Part shown: positions 26,371 to 35,677 of the stretch, piece by piece | Layout of the letters: each line of letters begins with the position of its first letter | How positions within the stretch are numbered: position 1 is the first letter of the stretch | NCBI GenBank assembly: GCA_964057225.1 | Contig: OZ059896.1 | Span: 3,162,001 to 3,226,000, forward strand | Origin: Auanema rhodensis | Lineage: Eukaryota; Nematoda; Chromadorea; Rhabditida; Rhabditidae | DNA length: 64,000 nucleotides | Direction: 5' to 3' | Translations under genes and position numbers: made by a program | The notes under the pieces: generated by a model | What the model saw: the letters and a program-made list of their open reading frames with translations, nothing else | Told to the model about the DNA's origin: nothing | The model's database searches: none

Positions 26371-29330
26371 ACTAATTTTTGTATTGAGCGTTTCTCCATG
26401 TAGTATAGTGCATTCGATGCGGATTTTTAAGCTGCGTCGATCTGTGTTATCAGATTTGCGCTAGCTTGAAAATGCACCGAGATATCAACTGATATAGGTT
26501 CACACTTATATCCTCGATTTTCACCGTGAAGAATTAATTTTTTTGTTGAATAACAATGTCCATCGTCTTTGTCTTGAAAAAAGGAATCTAAAAACATCTA
26601 CTTTTTGTGAAATTATTTTGAAATTTTTCGGGAAAATTTTTGTCAAAATGTTTTTGGAAGCATTGTTGAGTGTACATGGAAACTCAACATACACTAATGC
26701 ATCATTTTTCAAACGATCATAACTAATTTTTGTATTGAGCGTTTCTCCATGTAGTATAGTGCATTCGATGCGGATTTTTAAGCTGCGTCGATCTGTGTTA
26801 TCAGATTTGCGCTAGCTTGAAAATGCACCGAGATATCAACTGATATAGGTTCACACTTATATCCTCGATTTTCACCGTGAAGAATTAATTTTTTTGTTGA
26901 ATAACAATGTCCATCGTCTTTGTCTTGAAAAAAGGAATCTAAAAACATCTACTTTTTGTGAAATTATTTTGAAATTTTTCGGGAAAATTTTTGTCAAAAT
27001 GTTTTTGGAAGCATTGTTGAGTGTACATGGAAACTCAACATACACTAATGCATCATTTTTCAAACGATCATAACTAATTTTTGTATTGAGCGTTTCTCCA
27101 TGTAGTATAGTGCATTCGATGCGGATTTTTAAGCTGCGTCGATCTGTGTTATCAGATTTGCGCTAGCTTGAAAATGCACCGAGATATCAACTGATATAGG
27201 TTCACACTTATATCCTCGATTTTCACCGTGAAGAATTAATTTTTTTGTTGAATAACAATGTCCATCGTCTTTGTCTTGAAAAAAGGAATCTAAAAACATC
27301 TACTTTTTGTGAAATTATTTTGAAATTTTTCGGGAAAATTTTTGTCAAAATGTTTTTGGAAGCATTGTTGAGTGTACATGGAAACTCAACATACACTAAT
27401 GCATCATTTTTCAAACGATCATAACTAATTTTTGTATTGAGCGTTTCTTCATGTAGTATAGTGCATTCGATGCGGATTTTTAAGCTGCGTCGATCTGTGT
27501 TATCAGATTTGCGCTAGCTTGAAAATGCACCGAGATATCAACTGATATAGGTTCACACTTATATCCTCGATTTTCACCGTGAAGAATTAATTTTTTTGTT
27601 GAATAACAATGTCCATCGTCTTTGTCTTGAAAAAAGGAATCTAAAAACATCTACTTTTTGTGAAATTATTTTGAAATTTTTCGGGAAAATTTTTGTCAAA
27701 ATGTTTTTGGAAGCATTGTTGAGTGTACATGGAAACTCAACATACACTAATGCATCATTTTTCAAACGATCATAACTAATTTTTGTATTGAGCGTTTCTC
27801 CATGTAGTATAGTGCATTCGATGCGGATTTTTAAGCTGCGTCGATCTGTGTTATCAGATTTGCGCTAGCTTGAAAATGCACCGAGATATCAACTGATATA
27901 GGTTCACACTTATATCCTCGATTTTCACCGTGAAGAATTAATTTTTTTGTTGAATAACAATGTCCATCGTCTTTGTCTTGAAAAAAGGAATCTAAAAACA
28001 TCTACTTTTTGTGAAATTATTTTGAAATTTTTCGGGAAAATTTTTGTCAAAATGTTTTTGGAAGCATTGTTGAGTGTACATGGAAACTCAACATACACTA
28101 ATGCATCATTTTTCAAACGATCATAACTAATTTTTGTATTGAGCGTTTCTCCATGTAGTATAGTGCATTCGATGCGGATTTTTAAGCTGCGTCGATCTGT
28201 GTTATCAGATTTGCGCTAGCTTGAAAATGCACCGAGATATCAACTGATATAGGTTCACACTTATATCCTCGATTTTCACCGTGAAGAATTAATTTTTTTG
28301 TTGAATAACAATGTCCATCGTCTTTGTCTTGAAAAAAGGAATCTAAAAACATCTACTTTTTGTGAAATTATTTTGAAATTTTTCGGGAAAATTTTTGTCA
28401 AAATGTTTTTGGAAGCATTGTTGAGTGTACATGGAAACTCAACATACACTAATGCATCATTTTTCAAACGATCATAACTAATTTTTGTATTGAGCGTTTC
28501 TCCATGTAGTATAGTGCATTCGATGCGGATTTTTAAGCTGCGTCGATCTGTGTTATCAGATTTGCGCTAGCTTGAAAATGCACCGAGATATCAACTGATA
28601 TAGGTTCACACTTATATCCTCGATTTTCACCGTGAAGAATTAATTTTTTTGTTGAATAACAATGTCCATCGTCTTTGTCTTGAAAAAAGGAATCTAAAAA
28701 CATCTACTTTTTGTGAAATTATTTTGAAATTTTTCGGGAAAATTTTTGTCAAAATGTTTTTGGAAGCATTGTTGAGTGTACATGGAAACTCAACATACAC
28801 TAATGCATCATTTTTCAAACGATCAAAACTAATTTTTGTATTGAGCGTTTCTTCATGTAGTATAGTGCATTCGATGCGGATTTTTAAGCTGCGTCGATCT
28901 GTGTTATCAGATTTGCGCTAGCTTGAAAATGCACCGAGATATCAACTGATATAGGTTCACACTTATATCCTCGATTTTCACCGTGAAGAATTAATTTTTT
29001 TGTTGAATAACAATGTCCATCGTCTTTGTCTTGAAAAAAGGAATCTAAAAACATCTACTTTTTGTGAAATTATTTTGAAATTTTTCGGGAAAATTTTTGT
29101 CAAAATGTTTTTGGAAGCATTGTTGAGTGTACATGGAAACTCAACATACACTAATGCATCATTTTTCAAACGATCATAACTAATTTTTGTATTGAGCGTT
29201 TCTCCATGTAGTATAGTGCATTCGATGCGGATTTTTAAGCTGCGTCGATCTGTGTTATCAGATTTGCGCTAGCTTGAAAATGCACCGAGATATCAACTGA
29301 TATAGGTTCACACTTATATCCTCGATTTTC
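26370..29330. repeat. SatI block 8: B-type monomers
   Basis: Near-identical B-type 351-bp monomers. A GCGTTTCTTCATG variant appears at 27441 and again at 28845, exactly 1404 bp (four monomers) apart, suggesting a tetramer exchange. A T-to-A change near 28826 (GATCAAAACT) removes an in-frame stop and gives a 90-codon open frame at 28649-28921. This is a chance read-through, not a gene. Confidence 0.8.
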
Positions 29331-32330
29331 ACCGTGAAGAATTAATTTTTTTGTTGAATAACAATGTCCATCGTCTTTGTCTTGAAAAAAGGAATCTAAA
29401 AACATCTACTTTTTGTGAAATTATTTTGAAATTTTTCGGGAAAATTTTTGTCAAAATGTTTTTGGAAGCAATGTTGAGTGTACATGGAAACTCAACATAC
29501 ACTAATGCATCATTTTTCAAACGATCATAACTAATTTTTGTATTGAGTGTTTCCCAATGTAGTATAGTGCATTCGATGTGGATTTTTAAGCTGCGTCGAT
29601 CTGTGTTATCAGATTTGCGCTAGCTTAAAAATGCACCGAGATATCAACTGATATAAGTTCACACTTATATCCTCGATTTTCACCCTGAAGAATTAATTTT
29701 TTTGTTGAATAACAATGTCCATCGTCTTTGTCTTGAAAAAAGGAATCTAAAAACATCTACTTTTTGTGAAATTATTTTGAAATTTTTCGGGAAAATTTTT
29801 GTCAAAACGTTTTTGGAAGCAATGTTGAGTGTACATGGAAACTCAACATACACTAATGCATCATTTTTCAAACGATCATAACTAATTTTTGTATTGAGTG
29901 TTTCCCAATGTAGTATAGTGCATTCGATGTGGATTTTTAAGCTGCGTCGATCTGTGTTATCAGATTTGCGCTAGCTTAAAAATGCACCGAGATATCAACT
30001 GATATAAGTTCACACTTATATCCTCGATTTTCACCGTGAAGAATTAATTTTTTTGTTGAATACCAATGTCCATCGTCTTTGTCTTGAAAAAAGGAATCTA
30101 AAAACATCTACTTTTTGTGAAATTATTTTGAAATTTTTCGGGAAAATTTTTGTCAAAATGTTTTTGGAAGCAATGTTGAGTGTACATGGAAACTCAACAT
30201 ACACTAATGCATCATTTTTCAAACGATCATAACTAATTTTTGTATTGAGTGTTTCCCAATGTAGTATAGTGCATTCGATGTGGATTTTTAAGCTGCGTCG
30301 ATCTGTGTTATCAGATTTGCGCTAGCTTGAAAATGCACCGAGATATCAACTGATATAGGTTCACACTTATATCCTCGATTTTCACCGTGAAGAATTAATT
30401 TTTTTGTTGAATAACAATGTCCATCGTCTTTGTCTTGAAAAAAGGAATCTAAAAACATCTACTTTTTGTGAAATTATTTTGAAATTTTTCGGGAAAATTT
30501 TTGTCAAAATGTTTTTGGAAGCAATGTTGAGTGTACATGGAAACTCAACATACACTAATGCATCATTTTTCAAACGATCATAACTAATTTTTGTATTGAG
30601 TGTTTCCCAATGTAGTATAGTGCATTCGATGTGGATTTTTAAGCTGCGTCGATCTGTGTTATCAGATTTGCGCTAGCTTAAAAATGCACCGAGATATCAA
30701 CTGATATAGGTTCACACTTATATCCTCGATTTTCACCCTGAAGAATTAATTTTTTTGTTGAATAACAATGTCCATCGTCTTTGTCTTGAAAAAAGGAATC
30801 TAAAAACATCTACTTTTTGTGAAATTATTTTGAAATTTTTCGGGAAAATTTTTGTCAAAATGTTTTTGGAAGCAATGTTGAGTGTACATGGAAACTCAAC
30901 ATACACTAATGCATCATTTTTCAAACGATCATAACTAATTTTTGTATTAAGCTTTTCTTAATGTAGTATAGTGCATTCGATGCGGATTTTTAAGCTGCGT
31001 CGATCTGTGTTATCAGATTTGCGCTAGCTTAAAAATGCACCGAGATATCAACTGATATAAGTTCACACTTATATCCTCGATTTTCACCCTGAAGAATTAA
31101 TTTTTTTGTTGAATAACAATGTCCATCGTCTTTGTCTTAAAAAAAGGAATCTAAAAACATCTACTTTTTGTGAAATTATTTTGAAATTTTTCGGGAAAAT
31201 TTTTGTCAAAATGTTTTTGGAAGCAATGTTGAGTGTACATGGAAACTCAACATACACTAATGCATCATTTTTCAAACGATCATAACTAATTTTTGTATTA
31301 AGCTTTTCTTAATGTAGTATAGTGCATTCGATGCGGATTTTTAAGCTGCGTCGATCTGTGTTATCAGATTTGCGCTAGCTTGAAAATGCACCGAGATATC
31401 AACTGATATAGGTTCACACTTATATCCTCGATTTTCACCGTGAAGAATTAATTTTTTTGTTGAATAACAATGTCCATCGTCTTTGTCTTGAAAAAAGGAA
31501 TCTAAAAACATCTACTTTTTGTGAAATTATTTTGAAATTTTTCGGGAAAATTTTTGTCAAAATGTTTTTGGAAGCAATGTTGAGTGTACATGGAAACTCA
31601 ACATACACTAATGCATCATTTTTCAAACGATCATAACTAATTTTTGTATTGAGTGTTTCCCAATGTAGTATAGTGCATTCGATGTGGATTTTTAAGCTGC
31701 GTCGATCTGTGTTATCAGATTTGCGCTAGCTTAAAAATGCACCGAGATATCAACTGATATAAGTTCACACTTATATCCTCGATTTTCACCCTGAAGAATT
31801 AATTTTTTTGTTGAATAACAATGTCCATCGTCTTTGTCTTGAAAAAAGGAATCTAAAAACATCTACTTTTTGTGAAATTATTTTGAAATTTTTCGGGAAA
31901 ATTTTTGTCAAAATGTTTTTGGAAGCAATGTTGAGTGTACATGGAAACTCAACATACACTAATGCATCATTTTTCAAACGATCATAACTAATTTTTGTAT
32001 TGAGTGTTTCCCAATGTAGTATAGTGCATTCGATGTGGATTTTTAAGCTGCGTCGATCTGTGTTATCAGATTTGCGCTAGCTTAAAAATGCACCGAGATA
32101 TCAACTGATATAAGTTCACACTTATATCCTCGATTTTCACCCTGAAGAATTAATTTTTTTGTTGAATAACAATGTCCATCGTCTTTGTCTTGAAAAAAGG
32201 AATCTAAAAACATCTACTTTTTGTGAAATTATTTTGAAATTTTTCGGGAAAATTTTTGTCAAAATGTTTTTGGATGCATTGTTGAGTGTACATGAAAACT
32301 CAACATACACTAATGCATCATTTTTCAAAC
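29330..32330. repeat. SatI block 9: third, partial copy of the A block plus C-type monomers
   Basis: The first monomers repeat the block 3/6 order (CAAAACGTTTTTGG near 29805, GAATACCAATG near 30060), about 6324 bp after block 6. Past about 30600 the order differs: two C-type boxes lie near 30946 and 31297, followed by A-type monomers with CACCCTG. The block therefore shares only its left part with the other two. Confidence 0.75.
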
Positions 32331-32424
32331 GATCATAACTAATTTTTGTATTGAGCGTTTCTCCATGTAGTATAGTGCATTCGATGCGGATTTTTGAGCT
32401 GCGTCGATCTGTGTTATCAGATTT
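32137..32424. repeat. SatI terminal monomers: chimeric copy and truncated edge
   Basis: The last full monomer is a recombinant. Its left part is A-type (CACCCTG, TTTTTTTGTTG, AACAATG) while its right part has S-type markers (GGATGCATTG, CATGAAAACTC), followed by a B box. The final partial copy has TTTTTGAGCTGC where nearly all others have TTTTTAAGCTGC, and stops after CAGATTT at 32424 where other copies continue GCGCTAGC. Chimeric and diverged copies at an array edge are expected because edges escape homogenisation. Confidence 0.8.
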
Positions 32425-32446
32425 ACTTCAACTTCTAATCAACAAC
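32425..32446 (+). repeat. Left arm of 22-bp inverted repeat
   Basis: Begins ACTTCAACTTCTAATC and ends AACAAC. Perfect reverse complement of 32992-33013. It directly abuts the last SatI base and lies 6 bp before the histone hairpin, so it may originally have been histone 3'-UTR sequence. Confidence 0.85.
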
Positions 32447-32451
32447 CCAAC

Positions 32452-32467
32452 GGCCCTCTTTAGGGCC
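32452..32467 (+). promoter_or_regulatory. Histone mRNA 3'-end stem-loop, nematode-like
   Basis: GGCCCT (32452-32457), loop CTTT (32458-32461), AGGGCC (32462-32467): a 6-bp stem and 4-base loop, with CCCAAC before and ACA after. This matches the hairpin of replication-dependent histone mRNAs, bound by SLBP, which governs 3'-end formation, export and decay. Most animals have U at the first loop base; Caenorhabditis has C, as here. No purine-rich downstream element (U7 site) is visible nearby, in line with nematode histone genes. The coding region it served is missing: 6 bp upstream is the inverted-repeat arm, then satellite. It is therefore an orphan 3' end. Confidence 0.85.
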
Positions 32468-32470
32468 ACA

Positions 32471-32790
32471 TTTAAATTTGATGTATTCATAATGATTTAT
32501 AATATAATACTGTGTCTGTCTTGTCTTTTTTTGCTATGTAATGATAATTGATAGGATATGTTTCGCTGTTATGTAAAGAAGAATCCCTATCTTTGATACT
32601 CCATATCCATCTCTATTTTTTTTTATGAATTTCATTAATTATGCTTTCATGTTGATAACAACAACAGTGATCATATCTAATGCCTCACATGTTTCTATTC
32701 CACGTTTGTTCGCAAATAAACAGTTGTTTATGTTATTCTTATCGTTTATATAAAATTTAAATATACATTTCTAGAATTGAGCGGCAAAAT
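32471..32790. other. AT-rich spacer between histone hairpin and H4 promoter
   Basis: No open frame, RNA gene or repeat recognised. It contains a short hairpin (ATAAAC, AGTT, GTTTAT, near 32717) and a T-run near 32620. Its position suggests the intergenic spacer of a histone cluster, now unlinked from intact genes. Confidence 0.6.
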
Positions 32791-32794
32791 TAAG

Positions 32795-32903
32795 CGCCAA
32801 TATGCTTGGTGGCGATTACAATGGGTTTTTGCGCGGTGACCTCTACAGCACTAGTATATAACGGAGATGCTAGGGTTACTATTCAACACACAGCTTGATC
32901 AGC
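32795..32903 (+). promoter_or_regulatory. Histone H4 promoter and 5' leader
   Basis: A CCAAT box (32797-32801, within GCGCCAAT) lies about 54 bp upstream of a TATA box (TATATAA, 32855-32861). A TTCAAC initiator-like sequence at 32882-32887 sits about 28 bp past the TATA box, leaving a leader of about 20 bases before the ATG at 32904. CGCCA (32795-32799) and TGGCG (32810-32814) form a short inverted pair around the CCAAT region. The compact TATA arrangement and short leader are typical of replication-dependent histone genes. It may still start transcripts, but no histone could be made from them. Confidence 0.65.
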
Positions 32904-32948
32904 ATGTCTGAACGTGGTAAAGGAGGAAAAGGTCTTGAATTTATATGA
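32904..32948 (+). pseudogene. Histone H4 N-terminal fragment, truncated
   Basis: Reads M-S-E-R-G-K-G-G-K-G-L and then leaves the H4 sequence at about 32937, reaching TGA at 32946-32948 after E-F-I. Ten of 11 residues match the near-invariant H4 N-terminus. Position 3 is Glu instead of Gly, explainable by one GGA-to-GAA change. H4 is about 102 codons after the Met, so over 85% of the gene, including the entire histone fold, is absent. The loss of a residue almost never changed in H4 and the clean break mark it as dead. The match begins with its own promoter, so this is a genomic fragment and not a processed cDNA copy. Only the acetylatable tail start remains. Confidence 0.85.
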
Positions 32949-32991
32949 TTGAATAATAAAATAGTGATTGACTTATCTGTGCTATGTGCTT

Positions 32992-33013
32992 GTTGTTGAT
33001 TAGAAGTTGAAGT
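32992..33013 (-). repeat. Right arm of 22-bp inverted repeat
   Basis: Perfect reverse complement of 32425-32446, located 55 bp after the H4 homology ends. Unlike the left arm it has no histone hairpin next to it, so only the 22 bp was copied or inverted. Confidence 0.85.
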
Positions 33014-33274
33014 AATGATGCTGACTACAACCGCTCTTTCTTTTTTTTTAAATGATATGATTGTTTAGATTTTCATTGCTTGCTTATGCTATTTTGAAAA
33101 TTTGAATATTCTTAGTGTTGTATTTTTTTTAATTTTTATTTTTTCTCTTTTTTTTTTCATATTTATACTTATATATATAAATATAATGTATATATTGAGA
33201 TTTAGCTAACTAGTTAATATATTAGCATTTGTACAGTTCGGCTTTCATTGACGTTAGGAATGTGGGCGTGGTTT
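33014..33274. other. Unique AT-rich spacer between the cassette and SatII
   Basis: No gene recognised. It contains long T-runs (near 33040, 33122 and 33150), an alternating AT stretch near 33170-33195 and the palindrome TAACTAGTTA near 33207. A less AT-rich tail (GGAATGTGGGCGTGG, near 33258) adjoins the first SatII sequence. It shows no similarity to either satellite. Confidence 0.7.
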
Positions 33275-33510
33275 ATTTACTCTAGTATACTCTATACATC
33301 TCCTGATAATTGTTTGATCTTATTTATATTTGTTGAAAATTCTTCACATTTTCTTATTGAAAGTGCTTCTTGATTTTTCTTCTTTGCTTTTATTATTTGA
33401 TTTTACAATGACTTGATATAACTTTCTTTTGTATCCTGTTCATGGAATGAATAATTATATACTGTAGTATAATTTGTACATCTCTTGATAATTGTTTGTT
33501 CTTATTTGTT
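33275..33510 (-). repeat. SatII edge: diverged monomers in inverted orientation
   Basis: On the minus strand this reads as about 1.3 SatII monomers, with the GTATACTAGAGTAAA, CTTGATAATT-type and CATGAACAGGATAC landmarks. Many substitutions distinguish it from the bulk array, as expected at an array edge. It ends at the head-to-head junction at 33510/33511. Confidence 0.8.
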
Positions 33511-33552
33511 ATCCATGAACAGGATACGAAAGAAAGTTATAACAAGTCATTG
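33406..33552. repeat. SatII head-to-head inversion junction (41-bp inverted repeat)
   Basis: Arms 33406-33446 and 33512-33552 are reverse complements with two mismatches, separated by 65 bp. The minus-strand monomers to the left stop at about 33510 and plus-strand monomers start directly with CCATGAACAGGATACG. The long, closely spaced arms could extrude a cruciform and may reflect fold-back repair. Confidence 0.8.
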
Positions 33553-34205
33553 AAAAATTAAGTATTAAAAACAAAAAAAAAGTATCAAGAAGCATTTTCA
33601 GTAAGAAAACATGAAGAAATTTTAACAAATACAAATAAGAATGAGAAAATTATCAAGAGATGCATAACGTATTATAGAGTATCAGTAAACATTTAAAATA
33701 TGAACAGGATTCAAAAAAAGTAATATCAATTCATGGGAAAGTATTAAAAGCAAAGAAGAAGTATCAAGAAGGATTTTCAGTAAGAAAACATGAAGAAAGT
33801 TTAACAAATACAAAGAAGAATGAGAAAATTATCAAGAGATATATAACGTACTATAGAGTATCAGTAAACATTTTAAATATGAACAGGTTTCAAAAAAAGT
33901 TATAACAAGTCATGGTAAAATCAAGTTTTAAAAGCAAAGAAGAAGTATCAAGAAGGATTTTCAGCAAGAAAACATGAAGAAATTTTAACAAATACAAAGA
34001 AGAATGAGAAAATTATCGAAAGATGTACAAATTATACTAGAGTATCAGTAAACATTTAAAATATGAACAGGTTTCAACAAAAGTAATATCAAGTCATGAT
34101 AAAATCAAGTATTAAAAACAAAAAAAAAATATCAAGAAGCATTTTCAGTAAGAAAACATGAAGAAATTTTAACAAATACAAAGAAGAATGAGAAAATTAT
34201 CAAGA

Positions 34206-35677
34206 GATATATAACGTACTATAGAGTATCAGTAAACATTTTAAATATGAACAGGTTTCAAAAAAAGTTATAACAAGTCATGGTAAAATCAAGTTTTAAA
34301 AGCAAAGAAGAAGTATCAAGAAGGATTTTCAGCAAGAAAACATGAAGAAATTTTAACAAATACAAAGAAGAATGAGAAAATTATCGAAAGATGTACAAAT
34401 TATACTAGAGTATCAGTAAACATTTAAAATATGAACAGGTTTCAACAAAAGTAATATCAAGTCATGATAAAATCAAGTATTAAAAACAAAAAAAAAGTAT
34501 CAAGAAGCATTTTCAGTAAGAAAACATGAAGAAATTTTAACAAATACAAAGAAGAATGAAAAAATTATCAAGAGATGCATAACGTATTATAGAGTATCAG
34601 TAAACATTTTAAATATGAACAGGTTTCAAAAAAAGTTATAACAAGTCATGGTAAAATCAAGTTTTAAAAGCAAAGAAGAAGTATCAAGAAGGATTTTCAG
34701 TAAGAAAACATGAAGAAATTTTAACAAATACAAAGAAGAATGAGAAAATTATCGAAAGATGTACAAAGTATACTAGAGTATCAGTAAACATTTAAAATAT
34801 GAACAGGTTTCAACAAAAGTAATATCAAGTCATGATAAAATCAAGTATTAAAAACAAAAAAAAAGTATCAAGAAGCATTTTCAGTAAGAAAACATGAAGA
34901 AATTTTAACAAATACAAAGAAGAATGAGAAAACTATCAAGAGATATATAACGTACTATAGAGTATCAGTAAACATTTTAAATATGAACAGGTTTCAAAAA
35001 AAGTTATAACAAGTCATGGTAAAATCAAGTTTTAAAAGCAAAGAAGAAGTATCAAGAAGGATTTTCAGCAAGAAAACATGAAGAAATTTTAACAAATACA
35101 AAGAAGAATGAGAAAATTATCGAAAGATGTACAAATTATACTAGAGTATCAGTAAACATTTAAAATATGAACAGGTTTCAACAAAAGTAATATCAAGTCA
35201 TGATAAAATCAAGTATTAAAAACAAAAAAAAAGTATCAAGAAGCATTTTCAGTAAGAAAACATGAAGAAATTTTAACAAATACAAAGAAGAATGAAAAAA
35301 TTATCAAGAGATGCATAACGTATTATAGAGTATCAGTAAACATTTTAAATATGAACAGGTTTCAAAAAAAGTTATAACAAGTCATGGTAAAATCAAGTTT
35401 TAAAAGCAAAGAAGAAGTATCAAGAAGGATTTTCAGTAAGAAAACATGAAGAAATTTTAACAAATACAAAGAAGAATGAGAAAATTATCGAAAGATGTAC
35501 AAAGTATACTAGAGTATCAGTAAACATTTAAAATATGAACAGGTTTCAACAAAAGTAAAATCAAGTCATGATAAAATCAAGTATTAAAACAAAAAAAAAG
35601 TATCAAGAAGCATTTTCAGTAAGAAAACATGAAGAAATTTTAACAAATACAAAACAGAATGACAAAATTATCGAAAG
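34206..35677 (+). repeat. SatII tetrameric higher-order repeat (736 bp)
   Basis: Monomers alternate between a TTTCAAAAAAAGTTATAAC form and a TTTCAACAAAAGTAATATC form, giving a dimer of about 368 bp. Pairs differ by TATATAACGTACT versus GCATAACGTATT and by CAGCAAG versus CAGTAAG, so the exact period is a tetramer: the GATATATAACGTACT landmark occurs at 34206 and 34942, 736 bp apart. A half unit precedes it from 33838. Confidence 0.75.

Larger units (their letters stand above)
1..32424. repeat. SatI: 351-bp tandem satellite array (about 92 copies)
   Basis: Head-to-tail copies of one AT-rich monomer run from the window edge to 32424 with no inversion. Most copies are exactly 351 bp, some are 353 bp, and single copies are 350 bp (a base lost near 1770) or 352 bp (a base gained near 20254). 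Counting from the first base of the window, a monomer begins TAATGCATCA. It carries a variable box (GAGTGTTTCCCAATG, GAGCGTTTCTCCATG or AAGCTTTTCTTAATG), a conserved GCTGCGTCGATCTGTG stretch, two hairpin-forming stretches and a T-tract. Linked differences define subfamilies A, B, C and S. Copies differ by only a few percent and often look identical to neighbours, as expected from unequal exchange or gene conversion. I do not recognise the family. The array continues beyond the left edge. A centromeric, heterochromatic or subtelomeric role is possible but not shown by the sequence. Confidence 0.97.
32425..33013. other. Histone-derived cassette bounded by a 22-bp inverted repeat
   Basis: This 589-bp segment starts exactly where SatI stops. 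Its ends are perfect inverted copies of one 22-bp sequence (32425-32446 beginning ACTTCAACTTC; 32992-33013 ending GAAGTTGAAGT). Inside, in order on the plus strand, are a histone 3' hairpin 6 bp from the left arm, about 330 bp of AT-rich spacer, an H4 promoter with CCAAT and TATA boxes, and the first 11 codons of histone H4. The content reads as an intergenic piece of a histone cluster, from the 3' end of one gene to the 5' end of the next. Reading the arms as 21 bp gives TA at both outer edges, as for Tc1/mariner-like elements. However, SatI has no TA at this point and does not resume on the far side, so a simple insertion into SatI is not supported. Confidence 0.6.

Noticed and set aside
28649-28921. 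90-codon plus-strand open frame
   Set aside because: Arises from a single T-to-A change near 28826 in an otherwise ordinary SatI monomer, removing a stop. No other copy has it.
1-32424. CRISPR-like direct repeats
   Set aside because: The 351-bp units are contiguous with no unique spacers, and the DNA is eukaryotic.
1-32424. CENP-B box or telomere repeat inside SatI
   Set aside because: No match to the CENP-B box pattern and no TTAGGC/TTAGG runs were seen in either satellite.
32351-32551. 66-codon plus-strand open frame across the SatI edge
   Set aside because: Runs from satellite sequence through the histone hairpin into spacer. It is a chance frame, not a gene.
32574-32586. AAAGAAGAATCC as a histone downstream (U7-binding) element
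   Set aside because: It lies more than 100 bases after the hairpin, whereas such elements sit within about 20 bases, and Caenorhabditis histone genes lack them.
33160-33200. Alternating AT stretch as a replication origin or scaffold site
   Set aside because: Simple AT-rich sequence in an AT-rich spacer; nothing specific supports a function.
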